A stretch of DNA of 64,000 bases from CAYWMD01 sp964458575 (GCA_964458575.1 CAYWMD010000008.1:1-64000); one strand, 5' to 3'. Positions 18,799 through 26,427 are shown, counted from the stretch's first letter. Numbers and translations are program-made. Notes: generated by a model from the sequence alone, not told the origin.

Positions 18799-18854
18799 TT
18801 CTACCGCTGAGAGAAGTTCCTCCAGTATCGGGAGGTATGGTGTGCCATGAGGAT

Positions 18855-18881
18855 GAAAAATGGCTTCCAATGGCGGAAGCC
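18855..18881 (-). terminator. Rho-independent terminator of the minus-strand RadC gene
   Basis: Read on the minus strand, GGCTTCC and GGAAGCC form a perfect 7-bp stem with a 6-base loop, followed by ATTTTTC. It lies just after the stop of the minus-strand radC gene, as expected for its terminator. Confidence 0.7.
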
Positions 18882-18889
18882 GAAAGCGG

Positions 18890-19435
18890 CTAGCTGTAAA
18901 AATATCCAAGACTGCGAAGACTGGTGTGGTTTGGGTTGCCAACGACGATGTGATCGAGAACTTCGATTTTGAGAAGTTGGCCCGCTCGAATGAGGTCTCG
19001 GGTGATTTTGATGTCCGCCTCGGATGGAGTCGGCTCACCGCTCGGATGATTGTGCGCGATGATGATTGCGGCAGCGCTTGCCATGATGGCTAAACGGAAT
19101 ACCTCCCTGGGATGACAGAGAATGGTATCCATCGTTCCAATGGACACCAGGTAGTGGCCTTTGATACGGCGGCGGGTGTTGAGGATGAAAACCACCAAAC
19201 ATTCACATTCAGAATTGAAGTAGGGATGGGTCGCGATGTGCGTTCTCCAATAGGCGGCTGCCTGCTCCGGGGTTTCACACTGTTGCATGGTGTCGGGTGT
19301 GGGACATTCCCGAAGTGATACGATTTTCCATTCCTGCGGTTGAGCCGGGAATTTTACCGGCTTGATGACTTGGTTGATGGGCTGCGGAGCGGTTGCGGGG
19401 CATCCAGTGGAGATGAGGTTTTCCGTTGTGTTCAT
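18890..19435 (-). CDS. RadC-like JAB/MPN+ domain protein, copy 1
   Basis: This RadC-family protein of 181 residues has the JAB metalloprotease motif HNHPSGEPTPSEAD (zinc-binding His pair and Asp) after the typical EC(L)VVFILNTRRRIKGH segment. The helix-hairpin-helix domain of chromosomal RadC is missing. It is replaced by a short N-terminus, as in plasmid and ICE RadC proteins. Such proteins are common on mobile elements; their biochemical role is unsettled despite the DNA repair name. The ATG at 19435 is chosen over an upstream start because the longer frame runs through a palindrome. It is close to copy 2 (21,952-22,422) but lies in the opposite orientation. A terminator follows its stop. 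Confidence 0.85.
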   Translation of the reverse strand: MNTTENLISTGCPATAPQPINQVIKPVKFPAQPQEWKIVSLRECPTPDTMQQCETPEQAAAYWRTHIATHPYFNSECECLVVFILNTRRRIKGHYLVSIGTMDTILCHPREVFRLAIMASAAAIIIAHNHPSGEPTPSEADIKITRDLIRAGQLLKIEVLDHIVVGNPNHTSLRSLGYFYS

Positions 19436-19440
19436 GTTTT

Positions 19441-19514
19441 GCGTTTCGTTCTGAAGGAGCGGGACTGCTCTCTTCACCTGCCCCGAGAGAGCAGCCCCGC
19501 TCCTGGCGAAACGC
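19441..19514. repeat. 74-base imperfect palindrome upstream of radC copy 1
   Basis: Two arms (19,455-19,473 and 19,486-19,504) match as inverted repeats at 18 of 19 positions around a 12-base loop. Outside them, GCGTTTCG (19,441-19,448) pairs with CGAAACGC (19,507-19,514). It could be a REP/MITE-like element, part of a transfer origin or the leader of the minus-strand radC. It is next to the radC start, so an effect on radC expression is possible. Confidence 0.75.
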
Positions 19515-19515
19515 A

Positions 19516-19637
19516 CCCGCCTGTGCCCGTGCCGCCGGGCGGCGGAGCATCAGCAACGAAGTGACAGCGGGCGGAAAGATGTTTCGACCGCTGGCGCGAG
19601 GTTGCGCGGAGCAACCAGAGGCGCGGGCACAGGCGGG
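19516..19637. other. Structured four-way-junction-like region, candidate non-coding RNA
   Basis: Outer arms of 18 bases (19,516-19,533 and 19,620-19,637) pair with one wobble. Inside lie a GC hairpin (about 19,532-19,545) and a longer hairpin with arms 19,565-19,576 and 19,582-19,593 (6 pairs, one mismatch, 5 pairs). A third hairpin has arms 19,600-19,605 and 19,611-19,616. No protein-coding frame of quality spans it. It could be a structured RNA on either strand, a replication or transfer origin, or clustered REP-like palindromes. The strand is not determined. Confidence 0.4.
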
Positions 19638-20094
19638 ATGAACACAACGGATTACCTCATCGGCGGATGCCGGGCATGCACTGCGTCCACTTCGACGAAT
19701 CTGGCGCTTTGACCATCACTGAAGCAATAATGCGAGGTTGCGGACGCATCTTGCAGGCTTGCCCTGATTTCACGTGGTTTCGGAGTGTTTTAGTGCCAGC
19801 AAAAGTGCCAGCAACGCCTCACTGAACGGGTTGTTTCCTCCTAATTGGTGAGTAATGGCAGAGTAATCAGCGACTTGACGAAACGCTCAGGAAAGGGCCA
19901 TTTTACAGGCGATTTCGCTGCCTGTCAGGCGATGGGTCTGAGATTGCGTAGGTTGTGGTTGGACGGGTGGTTGGGACTGCCAACACCATTTCCTGTCCGA
20001 TTCCAACCGCCGCCCGCCATGTTTCGCATCTCGCCGGAATCCGAAGTTGAAATTCTGAACCCCAAAAAACGTCAACCCAGATAGAAAGGAGATT
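19638..20094. other. Non-coding interval, no convincing gene
   Basis: I see no supported gene here. A short direct repeat (AGTGCCAGCAAAAGTGCCAGCAAC, units at about 19,793 and 19,804) and an unconvincing 79-codon frame (19,845-20,084) are the only structures. A good ribosome site (AAAGGAG, about 20,086-20,092) marks the following gene. Confidence 0.5.
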
Positions 20095-20424
20095 ATGGAC
20101 GTTCATTGTTCATCATGCGGCGAGCCGTGGGATGTTTATCACCTGCGGCACGAAGCCATCTTTGAGACCGACCTTGACCACACGGAAGCCAGGGCTTGGA
20201 GTGAATTATCACCCCGGCTGCGGCTCTTGCGGCGGTATCGCGAGAAGTTCAAGGCGGCCGGATGGCAATTCGGCGCTTCGATCCTCGACGTGATGCGTTG
20301 TCCCTGTTGTCCCAAGGACGCCAAACCCGACCCCGACAAGGCGGCGTTGAAAGCGGGCTTGGTCGAAATCCTCGGTGATGACGAAGATGCCATCGCCGCG
20401 ACCATGGAGGAACACGGCTTATGA
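20095..20424 (+). CDS. Small Cys-rich protein of unknown function
   Basis: This 109-residue protein has two Cys pairs that could form a zinc knuckle: C-x2-C near the start (MDVHCSSCGEPWDVYH) and C-P-C-C at about residue 66 (VMRCPCCPKDAKPD). The remainder is helical and acidic at the end. The ATG is supported by AAAGGAG 5 bases upstream. Its last codons overlap the next gene (ATGA at 20,421), so both form a small operon closed by a terminator at 20,716. Proteins of this look occur next to ardC and radC genes on mobile elements. I cannot assign a function. Confidence 0.65.
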   Translation: MDVHCSSCGEPWDVYHLRHEAIFETDLDHTEARAWSELSPRLRLLRRYREKFKAAGWQFGASILDVMRCPCCPKDAKPDPDKAALKAGLVEILGDDEDAIAATMEEHGL

Positions 20425-20708
20425 ACCCGACATCCTTCCCGGTCGCCCGCTTCCGACTCGGCCACATCGTCTCGACACCCAACGCGCTGGCGCAACTGAC
20501 CCCGGAAGACATTCTTCGCGGGATTCAGCGACATCAGGCCGCTAATTGGGGCGATGTTTGTGCGGAAGATCGTCAGGCCAACGACCAAGCTCTGGTCGAA
20601 GGCACGCGATTGCTCTCAGCCTATCACGCCGCCAACGGCACCAAGTTCTACCTCATCACCGAGAGCGATAGAAGTTCAACCACAGTTTTGCTCCCGGAAG
20701 ATTACTGA
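20421..20708 (+). CDS. Small protein of unknown function coupled to the Cys-rich protein
   Basis: This 95-residue soluble protein starts in an ATGA overlap with the previous gene. A stretch LTPEDILRGIQRHQAANWGD looks helical. The end GTKFYLITESDRSSTTVLLP looks like a beta-hairpin, as in small plasmid-borne proteins. No catalytic motif can be seen. The location in a mobile-element block with antirestriction genes suggests a stability or transfer accessory, but this is context only. Confidence 0.6.
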   Translation: MNPTSFPVARFRLGHIVSTPNALAQLTPEDILRGIQRHQAANWGDVCAEDRQANDQALVEGTRLLSAYHAANGTKFYLITESDRSSTTVLLPEDY

Positions 20709-20715
20709 TTCACAC

Positions 20716-20745
20716 GGCCTCTTTCTTACGAAGGAGGCCTTTTTG
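20716..20745 (+). terminator. Rho-independent terminator
   Basis: GGCCTCTTT (20,716-20,724) pairs with AAGGAGGCC (20,731-20,739) with one G-U pair, a 6-base loop and five T residues after the stem. It lies 8 bases after the stop of the small gene ending at 20,708. Confidence 0.85.
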
Positions 20746-21052
20746 TTCGGTTGGAACCAAGTCGCCACCCCGTACCATTCCAACTTTTCCTTGCGCATGT
20801 TAAAATGGGTTGGGCATGGAAAAGCAAACACCAGGTATGGCGGGGCTGGTTCCATTTTTCCCCGGCATGTGCTAGAATTGCCTCTGGAAGCGGCTCATCT
20901 TCTTTGAGCCATTGTTAGTTCCTCGACTCATTCAACAATCTGGATTCACCAGTTCCCTGTTGGTTGCCACCGCCGTCCGCGCTCGCAGCCAACAGCCAAC
21001 CACCCGCAGCGAAACCCGCTTCGGCGGGTTGGACGGCATGAAAGGAAATCCC
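20746..21052. other. Upstream region of ardC with a TTCG-loop hairpin
   Basis: This interval of about 300 bases has no convincing gene. It contains a perfect 7-bp hairpin with a TTCG loop (AACCCGC-TTCG-GCGGGTT, 21,013-21,030) just before the ardC ribosome site. A second, weaker hairpin lies near 20,893-20,911 (GGCTCA/TGAGCC). A possible -10 box TAGAAT lies near 20,872 with no good -35. The TTCG hairpin lies about 22 bases before the ardC start and might stabilise the message or attenuate transcription. Confidence 0.45.
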
Positions 21053-21955
21053 ATGAACGCCCGAGTCTATGATCAGATCACCGAGCGCATCATCGCCCTG
21101 CTCACCCAAGGCACAGTCCCCTGGCACAAGCCTTGGAAGGCACGAACCGGGTTGCCCCGGAACTTCGTCACGAAGAAACCGTATCGCGGCATCAACGTCT
21201 TCCTCTTGTTGGCCATGAGTTACGAATCTCCGTTCTGGCTCACGTTCCGGCAGGCATTACAGCTTGGCGGCAGCGTGCGCAAGGGCGAGAAATCGTGTCC
21301 TGTGGTCTTTTGGAAACAGACGACCTTTGAGGACAAGGAATCGCGCGAGCCGCAGATCATACGGCTGCTCCGCTATTACCACGTCTTCAATGTCGCGCAA
21401 TGCGACGGGATCAAAATGACCACCGCGCCAACGGAGACACCCGTCAACGGTGTCATTAGGCCGGAAGAAATCGTGGCACAGATGCCGCAACGCCCCGAAA
21501 TCAAGCACGGCATGTCACGCGCCTTCTATTTGCCCCGTGAGGATTGTGTCGGCTTGCCAATGCGGGAGCGGTTTGAACAGGCGGAAGGTTATTACGCCAC
21601 CTTGTTTCATGAATTGGTTCATGCCACCGGTCACGAGTCGCGCCTCAACCGGGCGACCATCTCGGAAAAAGCCGGATTCGGCTCCAATCCCTACTGCAAA
21701 GAGGAATTGATTGCTGAAATGGGCGCCGCGTTTCTGTGTGGGCATGCGGAGATCGTCGAGCGGACGATTGATAATTCCGCCGCGTATCTGCACGGCTGGC
21801 TGGAACAGTTACGGAACGACCGGACTCTGATTGTTCAGGCCGCAGCGCAGGCACAAAAAGCGGCAGACTTCATCCTCGGCCAAGGTAATGAGGAGGTACA
21901 AGTCAGCCCCGCAGAACCGATCGTGCCACCCCCACCGTTGGAGGTGGCGGCATGA
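21053..21955 (+). CDS. ArdC-like antirestriction protein with zincin metallopeptidase domain
   Basis: This is a 300-residue protein of the ArdC type: an N-terminal single-stranded-DNA-binding domain (start NARVYDQITERIIALLTQG, then PWHKPW and the conserved PYRGINVFLL) followed by a zincin-like domain with HELVHATGH. These proteins are carried by plasmids and protect incoming single-stranded DNA from restriction. The open frame starts at 20,912, but the ATG at 21,053 has AAAGGA 6 bases upstream and fits the family. A proline-rich tail (PAEPIVPPPP) ends the protein. The stop overlaps the start of radC copy 2 by one base (ATGA), so the two are coupled. Confidence 0.88.
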   Translation: MNARVYDQITERIIALLTQGTVPWHKPWKARTGLPRNFVTKKPYRGINVFLLLAMSYESPFWLTFRQALQLGGSVRKGEKSCPVVFWKQTTFEDKESREPQIIRLLRYYHVFNVAQCDGIKMTTAPTETPVNGVIRPEEIVAQMPQRPEIKHGMSRAFYLPREDCVGLPMRERFEQAEGYYATLFHELVHATGHESRLNRATISEKAGFGSNPYCKEELIAEMGAAFLCGHAEIVERTIDNSAAYLHGWLEQLRNDRTLIVQAAAQAQKAADFILGQGNEEVQVSPAEPIVPPPPLEVAA

Positions 21956-22422
21956 AAACCTTCAATCCGAAGGAGTTCAAAGTCATGGCGCTACGGGACT
22001 GCCCTGTGCCGGAGTCCTTGCAAGTTTGTGAGACCCCGGATAATGCGGCTGATTACTGGCGGTTGCATGTGGCAACCAATCCGTATTACACCCCGGATTG
22101 CGAATGCCTCGTGGTACTGCTGTTGAACACGCGCCGGCGGATCAAGGGCCATCAACTTGTGACCATCGGCACGATGGATACACTTTTGGTGGACCCAAAA
22201 ATTGTGTTTAGAAGCGCAGTGATCGCCGGAGCGGCGGCAATTGTGATTCTTCATAACCACCCATCCGGAAATCCAACTCCGTCGGAAGCCGACATAAAGG
22301 TTACCCGCGATTTGATTCGTGCCGGTCAACTTTTGAAAATCGAAGTCCTTGACCATGTCATCATCGGCTCAGGCAATCCGGGCCGGTGCAGTTTGCGAGA
22401 GGCGGGCTATTTTTATAGCTAA
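21952..22422 (+). CDS. RadC-like JAB/MPN+ domain protein, copy 2
   Basis: This 156-residue RadC-family protein has the same architecture as copy 1: segment ECLVVLLLNTRRRIKGHQ, then the metal motif HNHPSGNPTPSEAD, and it lacks the helix-hairpin-helix domain. Many residues match copy 1 (for example IRAGQLLKIEVLDH is identical), so the two are recent paralogues or were acquired separately from related elements. The start overlaps the ardC stop. A strong terminator follows its stop. Confidence 0.88.
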   Translation: MKTFNPKEFKVMALRDCPVPESLQVCETPDNAADYWRLHVATNPYYTPDCECLVVLLLNTRRRIKGHQLVTIGTMDTLLVDPKIVFRSAVIAGAAAIVILHNHPSGNPTPSEADIKVTRDLIRAGQLLKIEVLDHVIIGSGNPGRCSLREAGYFYS

Positions 22423-22429
22423 GAAACAA

Positions 22430-22458
22430 CCCCGACCAAATTTGGCCGGGGCTTTTTA
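22430..22458. terminator. Bidirectional Rho-independent terminator between convergent genes
   Basis: CCCCG-A-CCAAA (22,430-22,440) pairs with TTTGG-C-CGGGG (22,441-22,451) apart from one mismatch, and CTTTTTACTTTT follows. It ends the ardC-radC operon on the + strand. It overlaps the stop of the convergent minus-strand PEGA gene. Confidence 0.85.
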
Positions 22459-24264
22459 CTTTTCTGGCAAAGTCCAACCAATCGCCCCCCGCACAATCGC
22501 TGTCACATTCGATACGCCCTCATTGACTCGCTCCTGGAGCTTCTCCGAAAGCGGACCTACCCGCGACGGATGAATGGCAACGGTTTTTACATTAGTTGGC
22601 GCACCAATCAGCGCGCCGATACTGAATTTTTCAACCGCCTCTGCTTTGTATTCCTGGACGGTAAATAGGATTTGCGTTTCGTCATCTTTTATCCGGGCGC
22701 CCACGATCACACAGCGTCGAAAGCCGGCACTGGTTGCCAACGCTGTGTTGAATTGCTGTTCGGTGACGACCGCAAACGTTTCCGGCGCAGCGGCACCAGG
22801 TGCGCTGTCTTGTTTAATCTGAAACGCGGGTTGATTTCTAAACCCCTTCAAAAGCGCAGTATGAACGTCCTCTACGAGATTCGTTGTTTTCACTTCACGA
22901 CGTTCAAACAATTTCGCGTCCTGATGACGCTCCACCAACTTGTCGAAGAACTGTTCGCCACGATGCAATCGCAGCAAGCGCATTTGCTCGCGTTGCTCCG
23001 GTTCACGCTTTTTGAACTCTGCGAGAAGCGAACTCGCTCGCGCATCGCCCGGCAGCGCAACCAGCGCTCGTTCAAGTTCCCTGATGCCAGATAGGTAATC
23101 GCCCATTTCGCCGAGAGCTTCAGCGCTGCCAATACTCGCCCGTCCGAGCGCCTGCGCCCGCATCGCAGTTGCAGTCGGATCATTCGGCTGCACTCGCAAT
23201 GCATCATTCAGAGATTCGACCGCGCGGTTGTAATCCCCAGCGTCCAGAAATTGTCGCGCCGCACGCACCGTGCTGGTGTACGACTCGCTGATCAGATTCG
23301 TATAAACTGTATTCGTCTCATTAGCGACGAGTTCCAACGAGATGGTAGCGGGCTCATAGTTAAAGAGCCGCAGGTTGAAATCCCAATGACCTGGTTGTAG
23401 TTCAGGCAGAGTCAAAGGTGTCACCCCCCACTCACGACCATCCAGGGAGGTCACCGACGCGCCGGCAGGTGTACTCTGCACACGCGCGGTGGCATATTGA
23501 AATTCAATCGCGACGGGATTCGTTATGCCAGGCTTCACCTGTGGTCGCTCGATCCAACGATGTTTATGGTGCAAAGCGACGAGTTGATATGGCCCTTCGG
23601 GCAATTCCGTAATCGTGCTTGGAAAATCACCCGTGCTCACCAATTCATTCTCCGTTCGCAGCAGTTGAAACGTAGCATTGCTCTGGTTGCATGTTAGTTG
23701 CAGCGCCCCAAATCTCGGCGCAATCTGTAATCGGTTGTCGGTGTTCGCAAGAACCGTGGTGGCGAACGTTTTTTTCCAATGACGATATTCTGCCCCGATG
23801 GTGTATTGATCAGTTGGCACAGAATTCGTGAAGCCGGGGCTGTTAGTGAGTGTTGTTTTAAACTCAGGTCCTTCAATCGAAAGCAACACCGCCGCAGGAT
23901 CAGCGGTCACGGTCAGGACGCCTGTGGCTCGTTTCAAATCAATCCGCCCAACATCATGCTCGCCATACCAAACAAAAAGATTGGTGCTGAACACTGTCGC
24001 CTTGGGATGCCTGATCTCAAGGCTGTGCCGCCCGATGCTGACCCGATTGCTGCTTTCAAATCTGCGACCGTCCAACAACGCTTCACACGCTATCAACTGA
24101 CCGGCCAACGCAGTTTTGAATTTTATATGCGTCTGCTCACTTAATCGCTGGTGGGTCCGGACCAGATACAGACCGAGCACCAAGATGAACCACCAGACCA
24201 ATGGACGAAGCACGCGCCACCACGAACAGCTTTGCAGTTGACCTTGAGGAGGATTGGACGCCAT
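22456..24264 (-). CDS. PEGA/TPR-containing membrane-anchored protein
   Basis: This 602-residue protein has an N-terminal signal anchor (LRPLVWWFILVLGLYLV, about residues 19-35). Several beta-rich PEGA-like modules follow at about 60-330, including the recognisable ARVQSTPAGASVTSLDGREWG unit (PEGA signature about residues 255-300). A TPR-like helical section comes next at about 335-420 (AARQFLDAGDYNRAVESLND, then ALRVQPNDPTA). The C-terminal 180 residues are of unknown fold. PEGA proteins are surface or periplasmic and frequent in Verrucomicrobiota and Planctomycetota. The 5-prime end abuts a divergent membrane-protein gene. The exact role is unknown. Confidence 0.75.
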   Translation of the reverse strand: MASNPPQGQLQSCSWWRVLRPLVWWFILVLGLYLVRTHQRLSEQTHIKFKTALAGQLIACEALLDGRRFESSNRVSIGRHSLEIRHPKATVFSTNLFVWYGEHDVGRIDLKRATGVLTVTADPAAVLLSIEGPEFKTTLTNSPGFTNSVPTDQYTIGAEYRHWKKTFATTVLANTDNRLQIAPRFGALQLTCNQSNATFQLLRTENELVSTGDFPSTITELPEGPYQLVALHHKHRWIERPQVKPGITNPVAIEFQYATARVQSTPAGASVTSLDGREWGVTPLTLPELQPGHWDFNLRLFNYEPATISLELVANETNTVYTNLISESYTSTVRAARQFLDAGDYNRAVESLNDALRVQPNDPTATAMRAQALGRASIGSAEALGEMGDYLSGIRELERALVALPGDARASSLLAEFKKREPEQREQMRLLRLHRGEQFFDKLVERHQDAKLFERREVKTTNLVEDVHTALLKGFRNQPAFQIKQDSAPGAAAPETFAVVTEQQFNTALATSAGFRRCVIVGARIKDDETQILFTVQEYKAEAVEKFSIGALIGAPTNVKTVAIHPSRVGPLSEKLQERVNEGVSNVTAIVRGAIGWTLPEK

Positions 24265-24284
24265 ATTCCGGTCACAACTTGGAT

Positions 24285-24986
24285 ATGGCTATGTTCGCGT
24301 TCAAGCCTAAAACGGACGAAGTTTTGAACCATTGGATCTCCATTGCGGAGAACTTCAGCTTTCAACCACAGGAATTTTACGAACGGCTTGAGAAGGAATT
24401 GATCGCCCGACAAATTCCCGGCCTGAAGATCTCCCGTGTCGAATATGGTGAAGGCGGATTGCTTTCCGACAAACGAATTTATTTACGGTTGATCCGAGAG
24501 CGTCTCGCCTTCGACACCTGTGCCGCACCCTTCGGCACCGATTTCTTTTTCTCGTGTCGCACCGTTTATAGTCCAGCAGTGGTTCGCCTCTGGCACGTGT
24601 TACTCGTGGCGGCCTTATTTACGGTCATATTTGGCCTGTTGGTCAAACCTCTGGGAACCATTTTCGCAGTCGTTGCAGTCTTCGGGCTGATCATCACGAT
24701 TGCGCAGATATTTCAGAACACCATCGTGATGGAATTGGCCGACTTGGACAGTTTCCTGATCAAGATTCCGGCTATTGGGCCCATTTACGAACGCTGGTTT
24801 CGCAAAGACACTTACTACCGACAGGACACGAGGTTGGTGTATTTGGAAATTGTGCCAAAACTGGTTCAAATGCTCGCTGATGAACTAACAGCCAGCAAAG
24901 GTGTGAAATTGATACGGCAATATCAGCGTGCGCCAATTCTAGGCGACCTCTATAAGCCTCTTTCACCGCCGAAAGACCCCGTGTGA
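24285..24986 (+). CDS. Two-helix membrane protein of unknown function
   Basis: I do not recognise this protein. The frame is open from 24,201, but that start would overlap the divergent PEGA gene, so the ATG at 24,285 is preferred (233 residues). Two adjacent hydrophobic helices (WHVLLVAALFTVIFGLLV and IFAVVAVFGLIITIAQIF) follow an N-terminal soluble part of about 100 residues. A charged C-terminal domain with IKIPAIGPIYERWF comes after them. Divergence from the PEGA gene suggests a shared promoter region or paired function. Immediately downstream the sequence turns into a fragment of an unrelated gene, so this gene marks one edge of a rearranged block. Confidence 0.55.
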   Translation: MAMFAFKPKTDEVLNHWISIAENFSFQPQEFYERLEKELIARQIPGLKISRVEYGEGGLLSDKRIYLRLIRERLAFDTCAAPFGTDFFFSCRTVYSPAVVRLWHVLLVAALFTVIFGLLVKPLGTIFAVVAVFGLIITIAQIFQNTIVMELADLDSFLIKIPAIGPIYERWFRKDTYYRQDTRLVYLEIVPKLVQMLADELTASKGVKLIRQYQRAPILGDLYKPLSPPKDPV

Positions 24987-25573
24987 TTAACGAATCCAAT
25001 ATGGCGACCCATCCCATTTACTGGGAACACGTCGAAATCACCGCCGAACTCGTCCACAAACTCGATGCCGACGGCAAACAGTTGGGCGTGGTCAAACTGA
25101 CGGATTACACCGGGGAAAAGGTGCGTTCCCTCTTTGCCCGACCGGAGGACCTGCGCGCCCGATGGGCGGATGCCGGCCAGCGCGCCGACATCATCCAGCA
25201 ACTGGCCGAGCGCGGGATAGATTTCCCGACCGTGGCGGCGCAAGCGGGCAAGCCGGAGGCCGACCCGTTCGACCTGCTGTGCCATCTGGCCTTCAACGCG
25301 CCGGTGCTCACCCGCCGCCAGCGCGCCGACCGCCTGAAGCAGCAACACGTTGCCTTCTTCAAATTCTTCGCGCCGGAAGCCCGCGAAATTCTGGACGACC
25401 TGCTGGAGAAATACGCCAGCGACGGCGAACTGCAATTCACGCTGCCCGACGTGCTGAAAGTCCGGCCCATATCCGATCACGGCAACGTGAACGAAATCAT
25501 CGGCAAATTCGGCGGCGCAGACCAGCTTCGCAACGCCGTCAACCAACTCCAATCGCTGTTGTATGCGGCATAA
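24983..25573 (+). pseudogene. hsdR: C-terminal fragment of a type I restriction subunit (HsdR)
   Basis: The frame (196 codons from a GTG at 24,983) corresponds to the EcoEI-type C-terminal domain of HsdR, with recognisable segments such as HKLDADGKQ, DPFDLLCHLAFNAPVLTRR and EIIGKFGG...ALLYA-like ending QLQSLLYAA. A complete HsdR has about 750-1000 residues including helicase and nuclease domains; none of these are upstream here. The preceding sequence is the end of an unrelated membrane-protein gene, so the 5-prime three quarters have been deleted. The first few residues probably come from junction DNA. It could still be translated but is unlikely to be functional. Confidence 0.75.
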
Positions 25574-25612
25574 TCAAAGAGCCCAGAAGCGAACCGACGA
25601 ACTAACAACACT

Positions 25613-25858
25613 ATGCCAGCCATACCTCAACCACCGGCGACAGTGCAGGAATGCCTCATCTACCGACAGCTTCTGTCTTGCTCCATACCGGAGGACGGGC
25701 TCGTTTCTAAGGTTGACCGCCTCGCCAAAACTGCCACTCCGTTGCTCGACCTGATTGTCGCAGGCCCATTCAAGGAATTCACGCTCCACAATCGGGATCA
25801 CGCCAAGAAGGTGTTGCACCTGATGGGTTATCTTGCCGGTGCGGAATGCGTGAGCTAG
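25613..25858 (+). pseudogene. N-terminal fragment of an HD-domain-like protein
   Basis: The 81-codon frame ends abruptly after FTLHNRDHAKKVLHLMGYLAG. This looks like the entry to an HD-type metal-dependent phosphohydrolase or HD-containing ATPase domain (H...H-x-KKV). Proteins with this start are several hundred residues long. The rest is missing and the frame shifts into another fragment at about 25,846. Assignment rests on the short HD-like motif and is tentative. Confidence 0.45.
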
Positions 25859-25917
25859 CGAAGGGCTATGAGCGTGACGCTGAACGTGAGTCCAAACGCG
25901 ATCCTTTTGAAGATTAA
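25846..25917 (+). pseudogene. Short 3-prime remnant of an unidentified gene
   Basis: In a different frame from the HD fragment, a coherent charged tail (ELAKGYERDAERESKRDP and two to three more residues) ends at TAA 25,915-25,917. It is overlapped by the ATG of the next fragment (TAATG). It looks like the C-terminus of a gene that lay directly before hsdM, fused to the HD fragment by a deletion. The family is not recognisable from 21 residues. Confidence 0.35.
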
Positions 25918-26024
25918 TGAAGTCGAAACCAGTTTCACAACCCACCACCGCTCAATCTCTCGGCGCGCTGCTGAAATCCGCGCGCGACATCATGCGCAAG
26001 GCGGGAACAAATGCTGAAGGATAA
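25917..26024 (+). pseudogene. hsdM: 5-prime fragment of a type I DNA methyltransferase gene (HsdM), copy 1
   Basis: The 35 codons include TTAQSLGALLKSARDIMRK, the conserved N-terminus of HsdM, then leave the family and stop at 26,022-26,024 within a heptad repeat. The same 19 residues reappear at 26,441-26,497 at the start of a longer hsdM frame, but with many synonymous codon differences. The four-helix-bundle element lies between the two copies. This copy cannot encode a methyltransferase. Confidence 0.8.
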
Positions 26025-26427
26025 AGGCTAAATGCTAAAGTCATGAAAGAGAAACCACAGGATTTGAAGCCACGAACCAAGGCGTTTGCGCTGCGGATCA
26101 TCCGCATGTATTCCGAATTGCCGAAAAAAGACACGGTGGCGCAAGTGCTAGGCAAGCAGGTGTTGCGGTCGGGCACGTCGGTCGGCGCGAACTATCGCGA
26201 AGCATCACGTGGACGGTCCAAGGCCGAATTCATCTCCAAGATCGGCGATTGCCTCAAGGAGATTGAGGAAACTGAGTATTGGCTGGAACTCCTCGTGGAC
26301 AGCGGTTGCGTTCCAGCGGCGAAGATGGCTGACCTGCTCGACGAAACGCGCCAACTCATCGCGATTCTCACGACCATTGACAAAAACTCGAAAGGAAACC
26401 TTTAGCATTGAGCATTAAGCCTTCAGC
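26013..26427 (+). mobile_element. Four-helix-bundle mini-element with heptad terminal inverted repeats
   Basis: A 363-bp four-helix-bundle gene is flanked by 28-base arms (26,013-26,040 and 26,400-26,427) that match as inverted repeats at 24 of 28 positions. Each arm is made of four 7-base units of the type GCTGAAG or GCTAAAT. The element sits exactly at a broken hsdM 5-prime end: hsdM copy 1 stops in the left arm, and the TTG start of hsdM copy 2 lies in the right arm. No transposase is encoded, so it would have to be mobilised in trans or by a mechanism involving the bundle protein. Confidence 0.6.
26043..26405 (+). CDS. Four-helix-bundle protein (S23/IVS-encoded family)
   Basis: This 120-residue, all-helical protein has the family landmarks LPKKDTVAQVLGKQVLRSGTS, SVGANYREASRGRSKAEFISK and an acidic helix CLKEIEETEYWLELL. 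It belongs to the family found in 23S rRNA intervening sequences and related to the Avd proteins of diversity-generating retroelements. Members are thought to form pentameric bundles that bind nucleic acid. No reverse transcriptase is nearby. The gene is complete, and it is enclosed by heptad inverted repeats. Confidence 0.88.
   Translation: MKEKPQDLKPRTKAFALRIIRMYSELPKKDTVAQVLGKQVLRSGTSVGANYREASRGRSKAEFISKIGDCLKEIEETEYWLELLVDSGCVPAAKMADLLDETRQLIAILTTIDKNSKGNL

Noticed and set aside
19845..20084. A 79-codon frame upstream of the Cys-rich gene
   Set aside because: It has no ribosome site and no family resemblance; the stretch looks non-coding.
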